64,000 nt of DNA from Streptomyces sp. WMMC940 (lineage in GTDB: Bacteria > Actinomycetota > Actinomycetes > Streptomycetales > Streptomycetaceae): contig NZ_JAPZBC010000001.1 in assembly GCF_027460265.1 (NCBI RefSeq), forward strand, positions 3,433,001-3,497,000, in the 5' to 3' direction. The notes under the pieces are model-generated. The model saw nothing but the letters and a program-made list of their open reading frames with translations. It did no database searches and had not been told where the DNA came from. This document shows, piece after piece, positions 51,795-60,286 of this stretch. Each line of letters starts with the position of its first letter. Position 1 is the first letter of the stretch. The position numbers were made by a program, and so were the translations under genes.

Positions 51795-53156
51795 TCAGAC
51801 GGTGTGCTCGTCGGCGACGGTGAGTGCGGCGTCGAGGGCGGCGAGGCCCTCCTTGGCCTCGGCCTCGGTGATGTTGCAGGCGGGGACGGCGTGGGTGCGG
51901 TTCATGTTGATGAAGGGCCACAGGCCGTTCTTCTTGCAGGCGGCGCCGAACGCGGCCATCGGGGCGGCCGCTTCGCCGGTCGCGTTGTAGGGCACCAGCG
52001 GTTCCCGGGTCTCCCGGTTGCGCACCAGGTCCAGGGCCCAGAACGCGCCCAGGCCGCGCACCTCGCCGACGGAGGGGTGGCGTTCGGCGAGTTCGCGCAG
52101 GCCGGGGCCGAGGACCTGCTCGCCGATGCGGGCGGCGTGCTCGACGACCTGCTCGTCCTCCATCACCCGGATCGTGGCGACGGCGGCGGCGCAGGCGAGC
52201 GGGTGGCCGGAGTAGGTGAGGCCGCCGGGGTAGGGGCGCTTGTCGAAGGTCGCCGCGATCTCGGCGGAGATGGCGACGCCGCCGAGCGGCACATAGCCGG
52301 AGTTCACGCCCTTGGCGAAGGTCATCAGATCGGGCACGACGTCGTAGTGCCGGGCGGCGAACCAGGCGCCGGTGCGCCCGAAGCCCGCCATGACCTCGTC
52401 GAGGACGAACACGATGCCGTACCGGTCGCAGATCTCGCGGACGCCCGCGAGGTAACCGGGCGGCGGGGTCATGATGCCCGCGGTGCCGGGGATGGTCTCC
52501 AGCACGATCGCCGCGATGGTCTGCGGGCCCTCGAAGGCGATCGTGTCCTCCAGGTGCTGCAGCGCCCGCGCACACTCCTCCGCCTCGGTGGCGGCGTAGA
52601 ACGGCGACCGGTACAGGAACGGCGCCCAGAAGTGGACGACACCGGCGGAGGCGGTGTCGGAGGCCCAGCGGCGCGGGTCCCCGGTGAGGTTGATCGCGGT
52701 GGAGGTGGCGCCGTGGTAGGAGCGGTACGCGGCGAGGACCTTCGCCCGGCCGGTGTGCAGCCGGGCCATGCGCACCGCGTTCTCGACCGCCTCGGCGCCG
52801 CCGTTGGTGAAGAAGATCTTGTCCAGGTCGCCGGGGGTGCGCTCGGCTATCAGGCGTGCGGCCTCGGAGCGGACGTCGACGGCGAACGCCGGGGCGAAGG
52901 TGGCCAGCCGACCGGCCTGTTCCTGGATCGCCTCGACGACCCTCGGGTGCTGGTAGCCGATGTTGGTGTAGACGAGGCCGCTGGTGAAGTCGAGGTAGCG
53001 GTTGCCGTCGTAGTCCCAGAAGTACGAACCCTCCGCGCCCGCCACGGCGAGCGGGTCGATCAGGCCCTGGGCGGACCACGAATGGAAGACGTGGGCACGG
53101 TCGGCAGCCTTCACGGCCGCGCCGGCCTGCGGGTCGGGTTCGACATGAGGGGTCAT
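51795..53156 (-). CDS. Class III (omega) aminotransferase, 453 aa
   Basis: PLP-dependent fold type I enzyme with FTNGGAEAVENAVRMAR, Asp253 (VLDEVMAGFGRTG) and Schiff-base Lys282 (TFAKGVNSGYVPLGG). Full usual length. Family members transfer amino groups from omega-amines, beta-alanine, GABA or taurine to pyruvate or oxoglutarate. It is divergent from the PfpI-MarR operon. The upstream 180 nt carry tandem palindromes that may affect both directions. Confidence 0.9.
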   Translation of the reverse strand: MTPHVEPDPQAGAAVKAADRAHVFHSWSAQGLIDPLAVAGAEGSYFWDYDGNRYLDFTSGLVYTNIGYQHPRVVEAIQEQAGRLATFAPAFAVDVRSEAARLIAERTPGDLDKIFFTNGGAEAVENAVRMARLHTGRAKVLAAYRSYHGATSTAINLTGDPRRWASDTASAGVVHFWAPFLYRSPFYAATEAEECARALQHLEDTIAFEGPQTIAAIVLETIPGTAGIMTPPPGYLAGVREICDRYGIVFVLDEVMAGFGRTGAWFAARHYDVVPDLMTFAKGVNSGYVPLGGVAISAEIAATFDKRPYPGGLTYSGHPLACAAAVATIRVMEDEQVVEHAARIGEQVLGPGLRELAERHPSVGEVRGLGAFWALDLVRNRETREPLVPYNATGEAAAPMAAFGAACKKNGLWPFINMNRTHAVPACNITEAEAKEGLAALDAALTVADEHTV

Positions 53157-53264
53157 ACGGCCAGGTTAGGGAGGCGCGGCTCGGGGCCGACATGGCCACC
53201 TTGTATGGCCTCGGCCACTTTCATGGGCAAGGTGTCGCGGCACGGAACACCCACCTGGGCATTT

Positions 53265-53299
53265 GACAGCACGCTGTCGTTATGACAGTCTACTGTCAT
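53265..53299. promoter_or_regulatory. Tandem palindromes, probable MarR operator upstream of the PfpI-MarR operon
   Basis: GACAGC-AC-GCTGTC (53265-53278) and ATGACAGT-CT-ACTGTCAT (53282-53299) are perfect dyads sharing GACAG. They overlap a TTGACA hexamer at 53263-53268. MarR regulators typically bind 16-20 bp dyads over promoters of their own operon. Confidence 0.65.
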
Positions 53300-53336
53300 C
53301 GGGGAGAACTCCAACCGCAGGGCCAGGGAGGCCGGC

Positions 53337-53987
53337 ATGACCGCCGACACGTCATCCGCCAGCAGCACCACCGCCGTCGCCGAGACCGCGCCGGCCGGGC
53401 GGGCGGTCCACGTCGCCGTCTACGACACGTTCGCCGACTGGGAGACGGGGCACGCGACCGCCTGGCTCGCCCGCGCCGGCCACACCGTGCGCACGGTCGG
53501 CCCCGACACGGACAAGCCGGTCACCACGATCGGCGGCCTGCGCATCCAGCCCGACCTGGGCCTCGACACCCTGCGGCCCGAGGACAGCGAGTTGCTCATC
53601 CTCACCGGGGCCGACCTGTGGGACACGGACGACGAGCTGGCGCCGTTCGCCCGCAAGGCGCGGGAGTTCCTGGACGCGGGAGTGCCCGTCGCCGCGATCT
53701 GCGGGGCCACGGCCGGACTGGCCCGCGAGGGCCTGCTGGACGACCGGAAGCACACCAGCGCCGTCTCGTTCTACCTGGCCGCCACGGGCTATGAGGGCGG
53801 CGAGTACTACGTCGACTCCGACGCCGTGACCGACGGCGACCTGATCACTGCCGGCCCGACCGAACCGGTGGCGTTCGCCCGCGAAGTGCTCGGCAGGCTG
53901 GGGGCGTTCGAGGGCGGCAAGCTCGACGCCTGGTACCGGCTGTTCCACGACTCCGACCCGGAGGCGTTCGAGGAGCTCAACGCATGA
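53337..53987 (+). CDS. DJ-1/PfpI-family protein, 216 aa
   Basis: Class I glutamine-amidotransferase-like fold: VAVYDTFADWETGHATAWLARAGH at the N-terminus and the nucleophile elbow AAICGATAGLA with Cys122. The DTFADWE variant is common in the branch paired with transcription factors in actinobacteria. Members act on oxidised or electrophile-modified molecules, or as proteases/glyoxalases; the reaction here is unknown. The ATG has an AGGGAGG site. It is coupled to MarR by ATGA overlap. Confidence 0.88.
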   Translation: MTADTSSASSTTAVAETAPAGRAVHVAVYDTFADWETGHATAWLARAGHTVRTVGPDTDKPVTTIGGLRIQPDLGLDTLRPEDSELLILTGADLWDTDDELAPFARKAREFLDAGVPVAAICGATAGLAREGLLDDRKHTSAVSFYLAATGYEGGEYYVDSDAVTDGDLITAGPTEPVAFAREVLGRLGAFEGGKLDAWYRLFHDSDPEAFEELNA

Positions 53988-54691
53988 CGGGCGGCAGACG
54001 CGACGGTGCGGGCCGCGGCCCGCACCACGCACCGGCCCCTGCGGGCGACGAGCGGATACGGGTGCCTCGGGGGCCTGCCGACGCCCCGGCACCCGGGCCG
54101 GCACAGGGGCCGGGCGGCAGCCCGGACCATGGACCGCGCAACGGGCAGGACCGCGAAACGGCCGTCGCACCCGCCCGGGAGCCGGCTCCGAAACGGTCGG
54201 CCGGGGAGAGGCAGGAGATGCTCAGCACCGCCGCCATCAGCGTCTTCCGGCTCAACGGACAGTTCCTCGGCGTCGCGGAGGAACTGGCCCGCCCGGCCGG
54301 GCTGACCTCCGCCTGGTGGCAGGTCCTCGGTGCCGTGCTGCCCGAGCCGCTTCCGGTCGCCGGGATCGCCCGGACCATGGGCATCACCCGGCAGAGCGTG
54401 CAGCGGATCGCGGATCTGCTCGTCGGCAAGGGCCTCGCCGAGTACGTACCGAACCCGGCGCACCGCCGCGCCAAGCTGCTCCGGCCCACCGACGAGGGCC
54501 GGGCGGCGATCGACAGGATCAACCCCGGGCACGCCGAGTTCGCCGGGCGTCTCGCGGACCGGCTCGGCGACGAGCGGTTCACGGAGACGGTGCGAGTGCT
54601 GGAGCGGCTCTCCGCCGCGATGGAGGCACTGGCATCCGACGGGCGGCAGGAGACCGCGGGCGCGGACGGGGCCGCGGGGGCGAGCCGCTGA
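53984..54691 (+). CDS. MarR-family regulator, 235 aa
   Basis: An N-terminal disordered Pro/Gly/Arg stretch of about 70 residues, then a MarR winged helix (TSAWWQVLGAVLPEPLPVAGIARTMGITRQSVQRIADLLVGKGLAEYVPNPAHRRAKLLRPTDEG). A later start would give a typical 150-residue MarR, so the first 70 residues may be untranslated or a real tail; the ATGA overlap with PfpI supports the long form. It probably represses the PfpI-MarR operon through the upstream palindromes. Confidence 0.86.
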   Translation: MTGGRRDGAGRGPHHAPAPAGDERIRVPRGPADAPAPGPAQGPGGSPDHGPRNGQDRETAVAPAREPAPKRSAGERQEMLSTAAISVFRLNGQFLGVAEELARPAGLTSAWWQVLGAVLPEPLPVAGIARTMGITRQSVQRIADLLVGKGLAEYVPNPAHRRAKLLRPTDEGRAAIDRINPGHAEFAGRLADRLGDERFTETVRVLERLSAAMEALASDGRQETAGADGAAGASR

Positions 54692-55212
54692 CGCGCCCTC
54701 CGCGCCCGGCCGACACCCCGCGCCCCGACGGGCGCCCCGGCCCCCGGAACCCGCACGCCTGATCCCGGCGCCGGCTCCACGTCCCGGCGTCCGTCGATCC
54801 GTCGATCCGTCGATCCGTCCGATTGCCCATCGGGCATGCCGTGCCACGGGCGTCGTCGCATGCCGTACCGCGGACCGTCGTGGCGTCTTCGTCCGTCCAC
54901 CGCCCGCCCGGACACCGGCCGTCCGCCGCCTGCCCGTCCGGGAACCGGCGGGACGGTCGCGGGTGTCTCCTCACGCAGGTGCCCCACGCAGGTGTCCCTT
55001 CGAGCGGCCCCCTCCTGGCGTGGAAGGGTCGCAACAGGTCGGAACGCGGGCGGGATCCGGCCTGATCCCGGCGGGAACGCGGTTGCCTGTGGGCGCCGGC
55101 CCGGGGCGCACTATTCTCGTGCGATCGGGCACGCGCACAGATCCGTACGCGCGCGCACGTACACGCACACGTGCGGGTACGTCCACGTATGTCGGGGGAG
55201 GGGCGCTCGGCC
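54692..55212. other. Gap of 521 nt with a short tandem repeat; promoter region of the kinase
   Basis: No gene is supported. CGATCCGT repeats three times around 54795-54818. Close to the kinase, alternating purine-pyrimidine runs (ACGTACACGCACACGTG, 55158-55174) occur. The Arg/Pro/Gly-rich frames here have no motif. Confidence 0.5.
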
Positions 55213-57138
55213 ATGGAGCAGCTGGCATCCGGAGATCCGCGCCGCATCGGGGCGTACCGACTGCTGGCCCGTCTGGGCGCCGGCGGCATGGGACAGGTCT
55301 ATCTGGCCCGCTCCGACCGGGGCCGTACGGTCGCCGTCAAACTGGTACGGCGGGAGCTCGCCGAGCAGGAGGAGTTCCGCAGCCGGTTCCGGCAGGAGGT
55401 CGCGGCCGCCCGCCGAGTCGGCGGGGCCTGGACGGCTCCGGTGCTGGACGCGGACACCGAGGCCGAGGTGCCCTGGGTGGCGACGGGCTATGTCGCCGGG
55501 CCGTCCCTCCACTCCGTGATCTCCGGCGGACAGGGCGGCCCGGCCCACGGCCCGCTGCCCGAGCACTCCGTACGCACCCTCGCCGCCGGACTGGCCCGTG
55601 CGCTCACGGACATCCACAGCGCGGGCATCGTGCACCGCGACCTGAAGCCGTCCAACGTCCTGATCACCATCGACGGGCCCCGGGTCATCGACTTCGGCAT
55701 CGCCCGCGCCCTGGAGACCGTCGCGGACGGCGGGCTCACCCGCACCGGAGCGCTGGTCGGCTCGCCCGGGTTCATGGCCCCCGAACAGGTCCGGGGCGAC
55801 CGCATCACCCCGGCCTGCGACGTGTTCTGCCTGGGCTCGGTCCTTGCCTACGCGGCCGGCGGGCGGCTGCCGTTCGGCTCCGCGGACAGCGGCGTCCACG
55901 CGCAGATGTTCCGCATCGCCGAGGAGGAGCCGGATCTGTCCGGCGTCCCGGAATCGCTGCGGGAGCTGATACGGGACTGCCTCCACAAGGAGCCCGGGGC
56001 CCGGCCCACGCTGGAACTGATCCGGGAACGCGCCGGGGGTGTGTCGAAGGACTCCAGCGTGCCGTGGCTCCCGGGCGCCCTCATCGCCCAACTCGGCAGC
56101 CACGCCGTGAAACTGCTGGAGGTCGAGCACCCGGAGAGCTTCACGGACGCCACGGGGGCAGGCCCCGCGGCAGGGGCGCCGGCGCCCGGATCCGGTCCGC
56201 ACGCCCCGGGCGCCGCGCAACCCCCGCCCGCACCGGGCCCCGCCGCACACGGTGTCGCGGCACAGGGCTCCCCGGCGCAGTTCCCCGTCGACGGCGCGCG
56301 GGCCGCCGCGGGCGGCACACCACCGCCCGGTGACCTGTCCGCCGCCTCGGGCCGACCGGGCGCCGCCCCGGGCGCGCCGGGTGTGCACGCCCTTCCCACG
56401 ATGGCCGGCCCTCCGACGCCTCCCCCGGGCCCGGCGCCCACCCCGGCCCCGTCACCGCCTCCCGGATGGGCGGCGCACCACCCGGCGCCCGTCCCGCACA
56501 CCCTGCACTCCGCAGCCCCTCCGTACGGCACCTACCCGCAGTACGGCCCGCCGTCCGTGCCCGGGGCGCAGCGCGGTGACAGACGGGGCACGGTGGCCCT
56601 CGTCGCCGTGGCGGTGGTGGTCGCGGTGGCGGCCGGCAGCTCGGTCTACGCGCTCATGAACGGAGAGCACACGAGCTCCCCCGCCGCACCGGGCCCGTCG
56701 ACGTCGGCGCCCCGCTCGCCCGGCACCTCCGGGGGCAGCGGCGGGCCGACCGCCGATGACACGCCCGCGACGACGGAGTCCTCCCCCACCGCACGCGCCG
56801 GCACCGTGCCGGAGGAGTACACAGGCACCTGGCAGGCCGAGTTCACGACCGCGGACGGCAGCACCAACACGCGGATCATGACCATCACCAGCGGCTCCGC
56901 CGGCGACACCGTCATGACGCTGACCGGGCGCGGCGCCAACTACGACTGCCGCTGGTCCGCCACCCTGCGCGCCTCCGGCCCTCCCCTCGAACTCGGCCCC
57001 ACGCAGGTCACCTTCGGCGACCGCCGTAGCTGCTCGCCGGGCCAGTGGAGCCGTCTCGACATGCCCGACGACCGGACGATCGTCCGCGAGCTGGTCGGCT
57101 CGGGCGGAGCACCGCTGACGTACACGAAGGTGGACTGA
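55213..57138 (+). CDS. Membrane Ser/Thr protein kinase with extracellular C-terminal domain, 641 aa
   Basis: Kinase domain about 14-275: LGAGGMGQVYLA (21-32), Lys43, HRDLKPSN with Asp143, DFG with Asp160, SPGFMAPEQ. A Pro/Ala-rich cytoplasmic linker (about 310-450), a membrane helix (about 459-480) and a small extracellular domain follow; the latter (about 535-641, EEYTGTWQAEFTTADGSTNTRIMTI) is beta-rich and no PASTA domain is seen. The ATG chosen follows GGGGGAGGGG; an ATG 8 codons upstream exists. It probably senses an envelope or secreted signal. Confidence 0.9.
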   Translation: MEQLASGDPRRIGAYRLLARLGAGGMGQVYLARSDRGRTVAVKLVRRELAEQEEFRSRFRQEVAAARRVGGAWTAPVLDADTEAEVPWVATGYVAGPSLHSVISGGQGGPAHGPLPEHSVRTLAAGLARALTDIHSAGIVHRDLKPSNVLITIDGPRVIDFGIARALETVADGGLTRTGALVGSPGFMAPEQVRGDRITPACDVFCLGSVLAYAAGGRLPFGSADSGVHAQMFRIAEEEPDLSGVPESLRELIRDCLHKEPGARPTLELIRERAGGVSKDSSVPWLPGALIAQLGSHAVKLLEVEHPESFTDATGAGPAAGAPAPGSGPHAPGAAQPPPAPGPAAHGVAAQGSPAQFPVDGARAAAGGTPPPGDLSAASGRPGAAPGAPGVHALPTMAGPPTPPPGPAPTPAPSPPPGWAAHHPAPVPHTLHSAAPPYGTYPQYGPPSVPGAQRGDRRGTVALVAVAVVVAVAAGSSVYALMNGEHTSSPAAPGPSTSAPRSPGTSGGSGGPTADDTPATTESSPTARAGTVPEEYTGTWQAEFTTADGSTNTRIMTITSGSAGDTVMTLTGRGANYDCRWSATLRASGPPLELGPTQVTFGDRRSCSPGQWSRLDMPDDRTIVRELVGSGGAPLTYTKVD

Positions 57139-57155
57139 GCCCGAGGCAGACCCTG

Positions 57156-57337
57156 GGCGGGCCGGGCAGGGCCGACACGGGCGGAGCACCATCGGCGCCC
57201 ACCCGAACGGGCCGGGGCGGGCCGGGCACGGCCGCCACCGGCGGAGCACCACCGGCGCCCACCCGAACGGGCCGGGGCGGGCCGGGCACGGCCGCCACCG
57301 GCGGAGCACCACCGGCGCCCACCCGTACGGGCCGGGC
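57156..57337. repeat. 60-bp tandem repeat, about three copies
   Basis: The unit runs from GCGGAGCACCACCGGCGCC to GGGCACGGCCGCCACCG with a period of exactly 60 nt (copies at 57181 and 57241 nearly identical, a partial one at 57301, and a degenerate start at 57156). It fills the space between the convergent kinase and CapA genes. Its hairpin-forming GC-rich segments may also act as a terminator array. Confidence 0.85.
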
Positions 57338-58465
57338 TCAGCGGCGGTTCCAGCGGAGGGCGAGGGTCCCGTCCCCGCCGAGCTCGGGCTCCACCTGGGT
57401 GCCGAACGCGCGCCCGGCCCTGCTCAGCACCTCGCACAGCCAGCCGGAGTCCGACGGCGACGCATGGTGGAGGGTCATCCGCCGCGCCTGCATCGGCACG
57501 ATCCGCAGGGCCGCCAGCTCGCCGGTCTCCGCGTCCAGCGTGGGGAAGTACAGCAGCCGCAGGTCGTCGCGGTAGCGCTCGTAGCCCGTGATGCCCTCGT
57601 AGTCGTCGATGAGGTCGCCGCAGCCGTACAGGATGAGTTTGCCGTGGTGGACCTGGATCGGCCGGGGGTGGTGGGAGGAGTGCCCGTGGACGAGGTCCAC
57701 GCCGCCCTCGACGAGCCGGTGGGCGAAGCTGCTCTGGCTCTGCGACACCCCATAGCCCCAGTTCGAGCCCCAGTGGATCGACACGACCGCGAGATCGCCG
57801 GGCTCGCGCACCTCCCGCAGCCGCCGGACGAGCGTGTCGGCGCTGCGGACCGACAGGTCGGGCACGTAGTCGACGCCCGGCCGTTCCTCGGCGGCCGCCC
57901 AGCGCGAGGGGACCCCGGCCGACGCCATCCCGCACGAAAGGACCAGCACCCGGCCCCCGCTCCGGGTGGGGACCGCGACCGGCCGCTGGGCCTCGGCCCG
58001 GTCCCGTCCGGCCCCGGCAGGCCCGAGACCGGCGCGGCCGAGCACGTCCACGGTCTCCTCCAGGCCGCGCCGCCCGAAGTCCAGCACGTGGTTGTTGGCG
58101 AGCGCGCACACGTCGGGCCGTGCGGCCGCCAGGAACGGCAGGTTGTCCGGGTGCATCCGGTACGTCACCGCCTTGCCCGAGGCGAAGTCGTCGCTGGTGG
58201 TGACGCTGCTCTCCAGGTCGATCACACGGACGTCCGGGTCGAACCGGTCCAGCACGCCGAGCGCCGCGCCCCAGGGCCAGGTGTAGTCGACGGGGCGCGG
58301 GATCGTCCCGTTCACCGCCTCCGCGAGCGCCACGTAGTCCCGGGCGTCCCGGATGTAGCTCTCCCGCAGGGCGGGATCACCGGGGTGCGGAAGGATCTGG
58401 TCGACACCCCGGCCAGGCATGACGTCGCCGCAGACGAACAGCGTCACGAGATCCCGGCCGTTCAT
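57338..58465 (-). CDS. CapA-family (PGA_cap) protein, 375 aa
   Basis: Metallophosphoesterase-like CapA fold: LFVCGDVMPGRGVDQILP at 9-26, DLESSVTTSDD, ANNHVLDFGRRG, SIHWGSNWG and HGHSSHHPRPIQVHHGKLILYGCGDLIDDYEG. In bacilli CapA helps to export or anchor poly-gamma-glutamate; streptomycete members are uncharacterised. No signal peptide is seen. The ATG start is clear. Convergent with the kinase gene. Confidence 0.9.
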   Translation of the reverse strand: MNGRDLVTLFVCGDVMPGRGVDQILPHPGDPALRESYIRDARDYVALAEAVNGTIPRPVDYTWPWGAALGVLDRFDPDVRVIDLESSVTTSDDFASGKAVTYRMHPDNLPFLAAARPDVCALANNHVLDFGRRGLEETVDVLGRAGLGPAGAGRDRAEAQRPVAVPTRSGGRVLVLSCGMASAGVPSRWAAAEERPGVDYVPDLSVRSADTLVRRLREVREPGDLAVVSIHWGSNWGYGVSQSQSSFAHRLVEGGVDLVHGHSSHHPRPIQVHHGKLILYGCGDLIDDYEGITGYERYRDDLRLLYFPTLDAETGELAALRIVPMQARRMTLHHASPSDSGWLCEVLSRAGRAFGTQVEPELGGDGTLALRWNRR

Positions 58466-58630
58466 GCGGCAATCTTCCCATGCATGACCGTTTTGTACGG
58501 GTGCACGGGCGCATGGGAAGGGCCGCCGGCCTCAATCTCGTCACACTCCGCAGCCGGGACAGCCCGCCGGCACGAGCGCCGGAGAGCCCCCGGCGACCCC
58601 GGTCCGCAGGCCGCCGCCGCGGGGACGCTG

Positions 58631-59017
58631 TCAACCCAGCAGCTCACCGGCCGCCGTGCGCAGCAGCAGCGGGTGCACGAAGCGGTCGTCCGCGACGGGC
58701 GGGACGCGCCAGGCCAGCGGCCAGGTCGGCCCGTCGAGCGCCGGGACGGGTACGTAACCGAAGCCGCCCGCAGCCGAGTTGTAACGGGTCACCCCGCGCG
58801 GCCACGAACGGTGGGCCGTACTGCCCACCGGAAGGAGGAAGTAGACGCCGCGGCAGCCGTTCGCCTCGGTGACGATGGGACCGGGGTCGCCGCCCGTCAT
58901 ACGGTCCAGGAGATCGGCCAGTCGGCGTCCGTCGTCGCCGTCGACGCGTACGGCGTCGAAATGCACGCCCGCCTTGCGGAGCCGGAATCCGGAGACCGGG
59001 ATCCAGTCCATTTCCAC
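58631..59017 (-). CDS. Small protein beside an XRE-DUF397 pair, 128 aa
   Basis: The order VHFDAVRVDGDDGRRLADLL, GGDPGPIVTEANGCRGVYFLLPVGS and RGVTRYNSAAGGFGYVPVPALDGPTWPLAWRVPP resembles small Streptomyces proteins related to the first part of bifunctional primase/polymerase-like proteins; the polymerase acids are not evident. The GTG or ATG two codons later is the start. It is divergent from the XRE regulator, the common arrangement. Function unknown. Confidence 0.72.
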   Translation of the reverse strand: MEMDWIPVSGFRLRKAGVHFDAVRVDGDDGRRLADLLDRMTGGDPGPIVTEANGCRGVYFLLPVGSTAHRSWPRGVTRYNSAAGGFGYVPVPALDGPTWPLAWRVPPVADDRFVHPLLLRTAAGELLG

Positions 59018-59193
59018 TCGTCGATTATCCGTATTCACGGCGACATTGTGATGCCACCCGGATAGCGTTCTCCATAGCCTTGCGAGGCAGGTCGAACACC
59101 CTTTGACCTGCGCGAACCTGCCTTGATCAAGGTCGAATTCGGCGGGGACGGATGGAGACCGGTTGAGTCCGGTTGAGTCGAACGGTGATCGCA

Positions 59194-60030
59194 ATGGCGC
59201 GAGCGGAGAACAAGCAATTGGCGGGTCCGACGGCACGGCTCGTGGCGGACGTCGCCCGCAAGTTACGCGTACGGAAAGGCTGGACGCAGGAGCAGCTCGG
59301 GAAGGAGATCGGCTTCACGGGTTCGGCGGTGAGCGCGATGGAGACGGGCGCGCAGCCGGCGAGCGACGCGATGCTGGTGCAGCTGGAGCGGGTACTCGGG
59401 GACGGAATGGACATCTTCGAGCAGGCCAGGACGTACGTACGGCTGGAGAAGTACCCGGCGCAGTTCAAGGACTACGCGCTGCTGGAGCAGAAGGCGGTAG
59501 GACTCCATCTGTACGCGACGCTCGTGGTGCACGGGCTGTTCCAGACGGAGGAGTACGCGCGGGCGCTGATCGGCGGCGGGTATCCGCCGCTGCCGGAGCA
59601 GCGGGTGGAGGAGCTGGTCGAGGCGCGGTTGGCACGGCGGGCGCTGTTCGAGCGGGAGCCGGTGGCGCTGATCGAGGTGGTGCTGGAGGAGTCGGTGTTA
59701 CGGCGGGTGATCGGCGGCCATGAGGTCATGCGTGGCCAGATGCGGCACCTTGCGGAGTGCGCGCGGCGGCGTAACGTGACGTTGCAGGTGCTGCCGCTGG
59801 AGGCGGGGCTGGGCGGGGAACACGCGGGTGACAACGGCGGGATGACCCTGGTGGAGACCCCGGAGCACGATCACCTGGTCTATCTGGAGATCCAGTTCGA
59901 GAGTCTGCTGATCAAGGACCCCGCAAAGGTGAGTACATACGGTCAGCGGTATGCGAAGATCCGGGCACAGGCCCTGGGCCCTCGTGAATCGCTGGGCCTC
60001 ATCGAGCAGTTGGCAGGAGACCAGAGATGA
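59194..60030 (+). CDS. XRE-family regulator with DUF5753 (Scr1-type) domain, 278 aa
   Basis: A helix-turn-helix at about 12-60 (RLVADVARKLRVRKGWTQEQLGKEIGFTGSAVSAMETG) and a DUF5753 domain (about 95-270) with the typical HGLFQTEEYARAL and QVLPLEAG...HDHLVYLE blocks. Such proteins pair with DUF397 partners in actinobacteria and are compared with toxin-antitoxin regulators. The ATG is chosen because MARAENKQ begins the conserved part. It is coupled to the DUF397 gene by ATGA overlap. Confidence 0.9.
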   Translation: MARAENKQLAGPTARLVADVARKLRVRKGWTQEQLGKEIGFTGSAVSAMETGAQPASDAMLVQLERVLGDGMDIFEQARTYVRLEKYPAQFKDYALLEQKAVGLHLYATLVVHGLFQTEEYARALIGGGYPPLPEQRVEELVEARLARRALFEREPVALIEVVLEESVLRRVIGGHEVMRGQMRHLAECARRRNVTLQVLPLEAGLGGEHAGDNGGMTLVETPEHDHLVYLEIQFESLLIKDPAKVSTYGQRYAKIRAQALGPRESLGLIEQLAGDQR

Positions 60031-60269
60031 CCGACAGCCTGCGCTGGATCAAGTCGAGCTACAGCGACAGCAGCGGCGGAGAGTGCATCGAAGTGGCCTT
60101 CGACTGGCACAAGTCCTCCTACAGCAGCGACTACACCGGCGCCTGCGTCGAGGTCGCCGCCTGCCCCCACGCCGTCCACATCCGCGACTCCAAGGACCCC
60201 GAGGGCCCGGTCTTCACCGTGGCCCCCGGCGCCTGGGCCGCGTTCGTCGGCCACGCCGCCGGGGCGTAG
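60027..60269 (+). CDS. DUF397 protein with duplicated KSSYS motif, 80 aa
   Basis: DUF397 proteins carry one WxKSSYS...CVEVA block and a DSKDP...F block. Here WIKSSYSDSSGGECIEVA (7-24) and WHKSSYSSDYTGACVEVA (27-44) follow each other, then IRDSKDPEGPVFTVAPGAWAAFV. The first block looks like an internal duplication of about 20 residues. It is the small partner of the upstream XRE protein. Confidence 0.88.
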   Translation: MTDSLRWIKSSYSDSSGGECIEVAFDWHKSSYSSDYTGACVEVAACPHAVHIRDSKDPEGPVFTVAPGAWAAFVGHAAGA

Positions 60270-60286
60270 CCACAAGGCCGGGCCGG

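Noticed and set aside
54795..54818. 8-bp tandem repeats as a phase-variation tract
   Set aside because: They lie far from any start codon and outside coding sequence, with only three full units.
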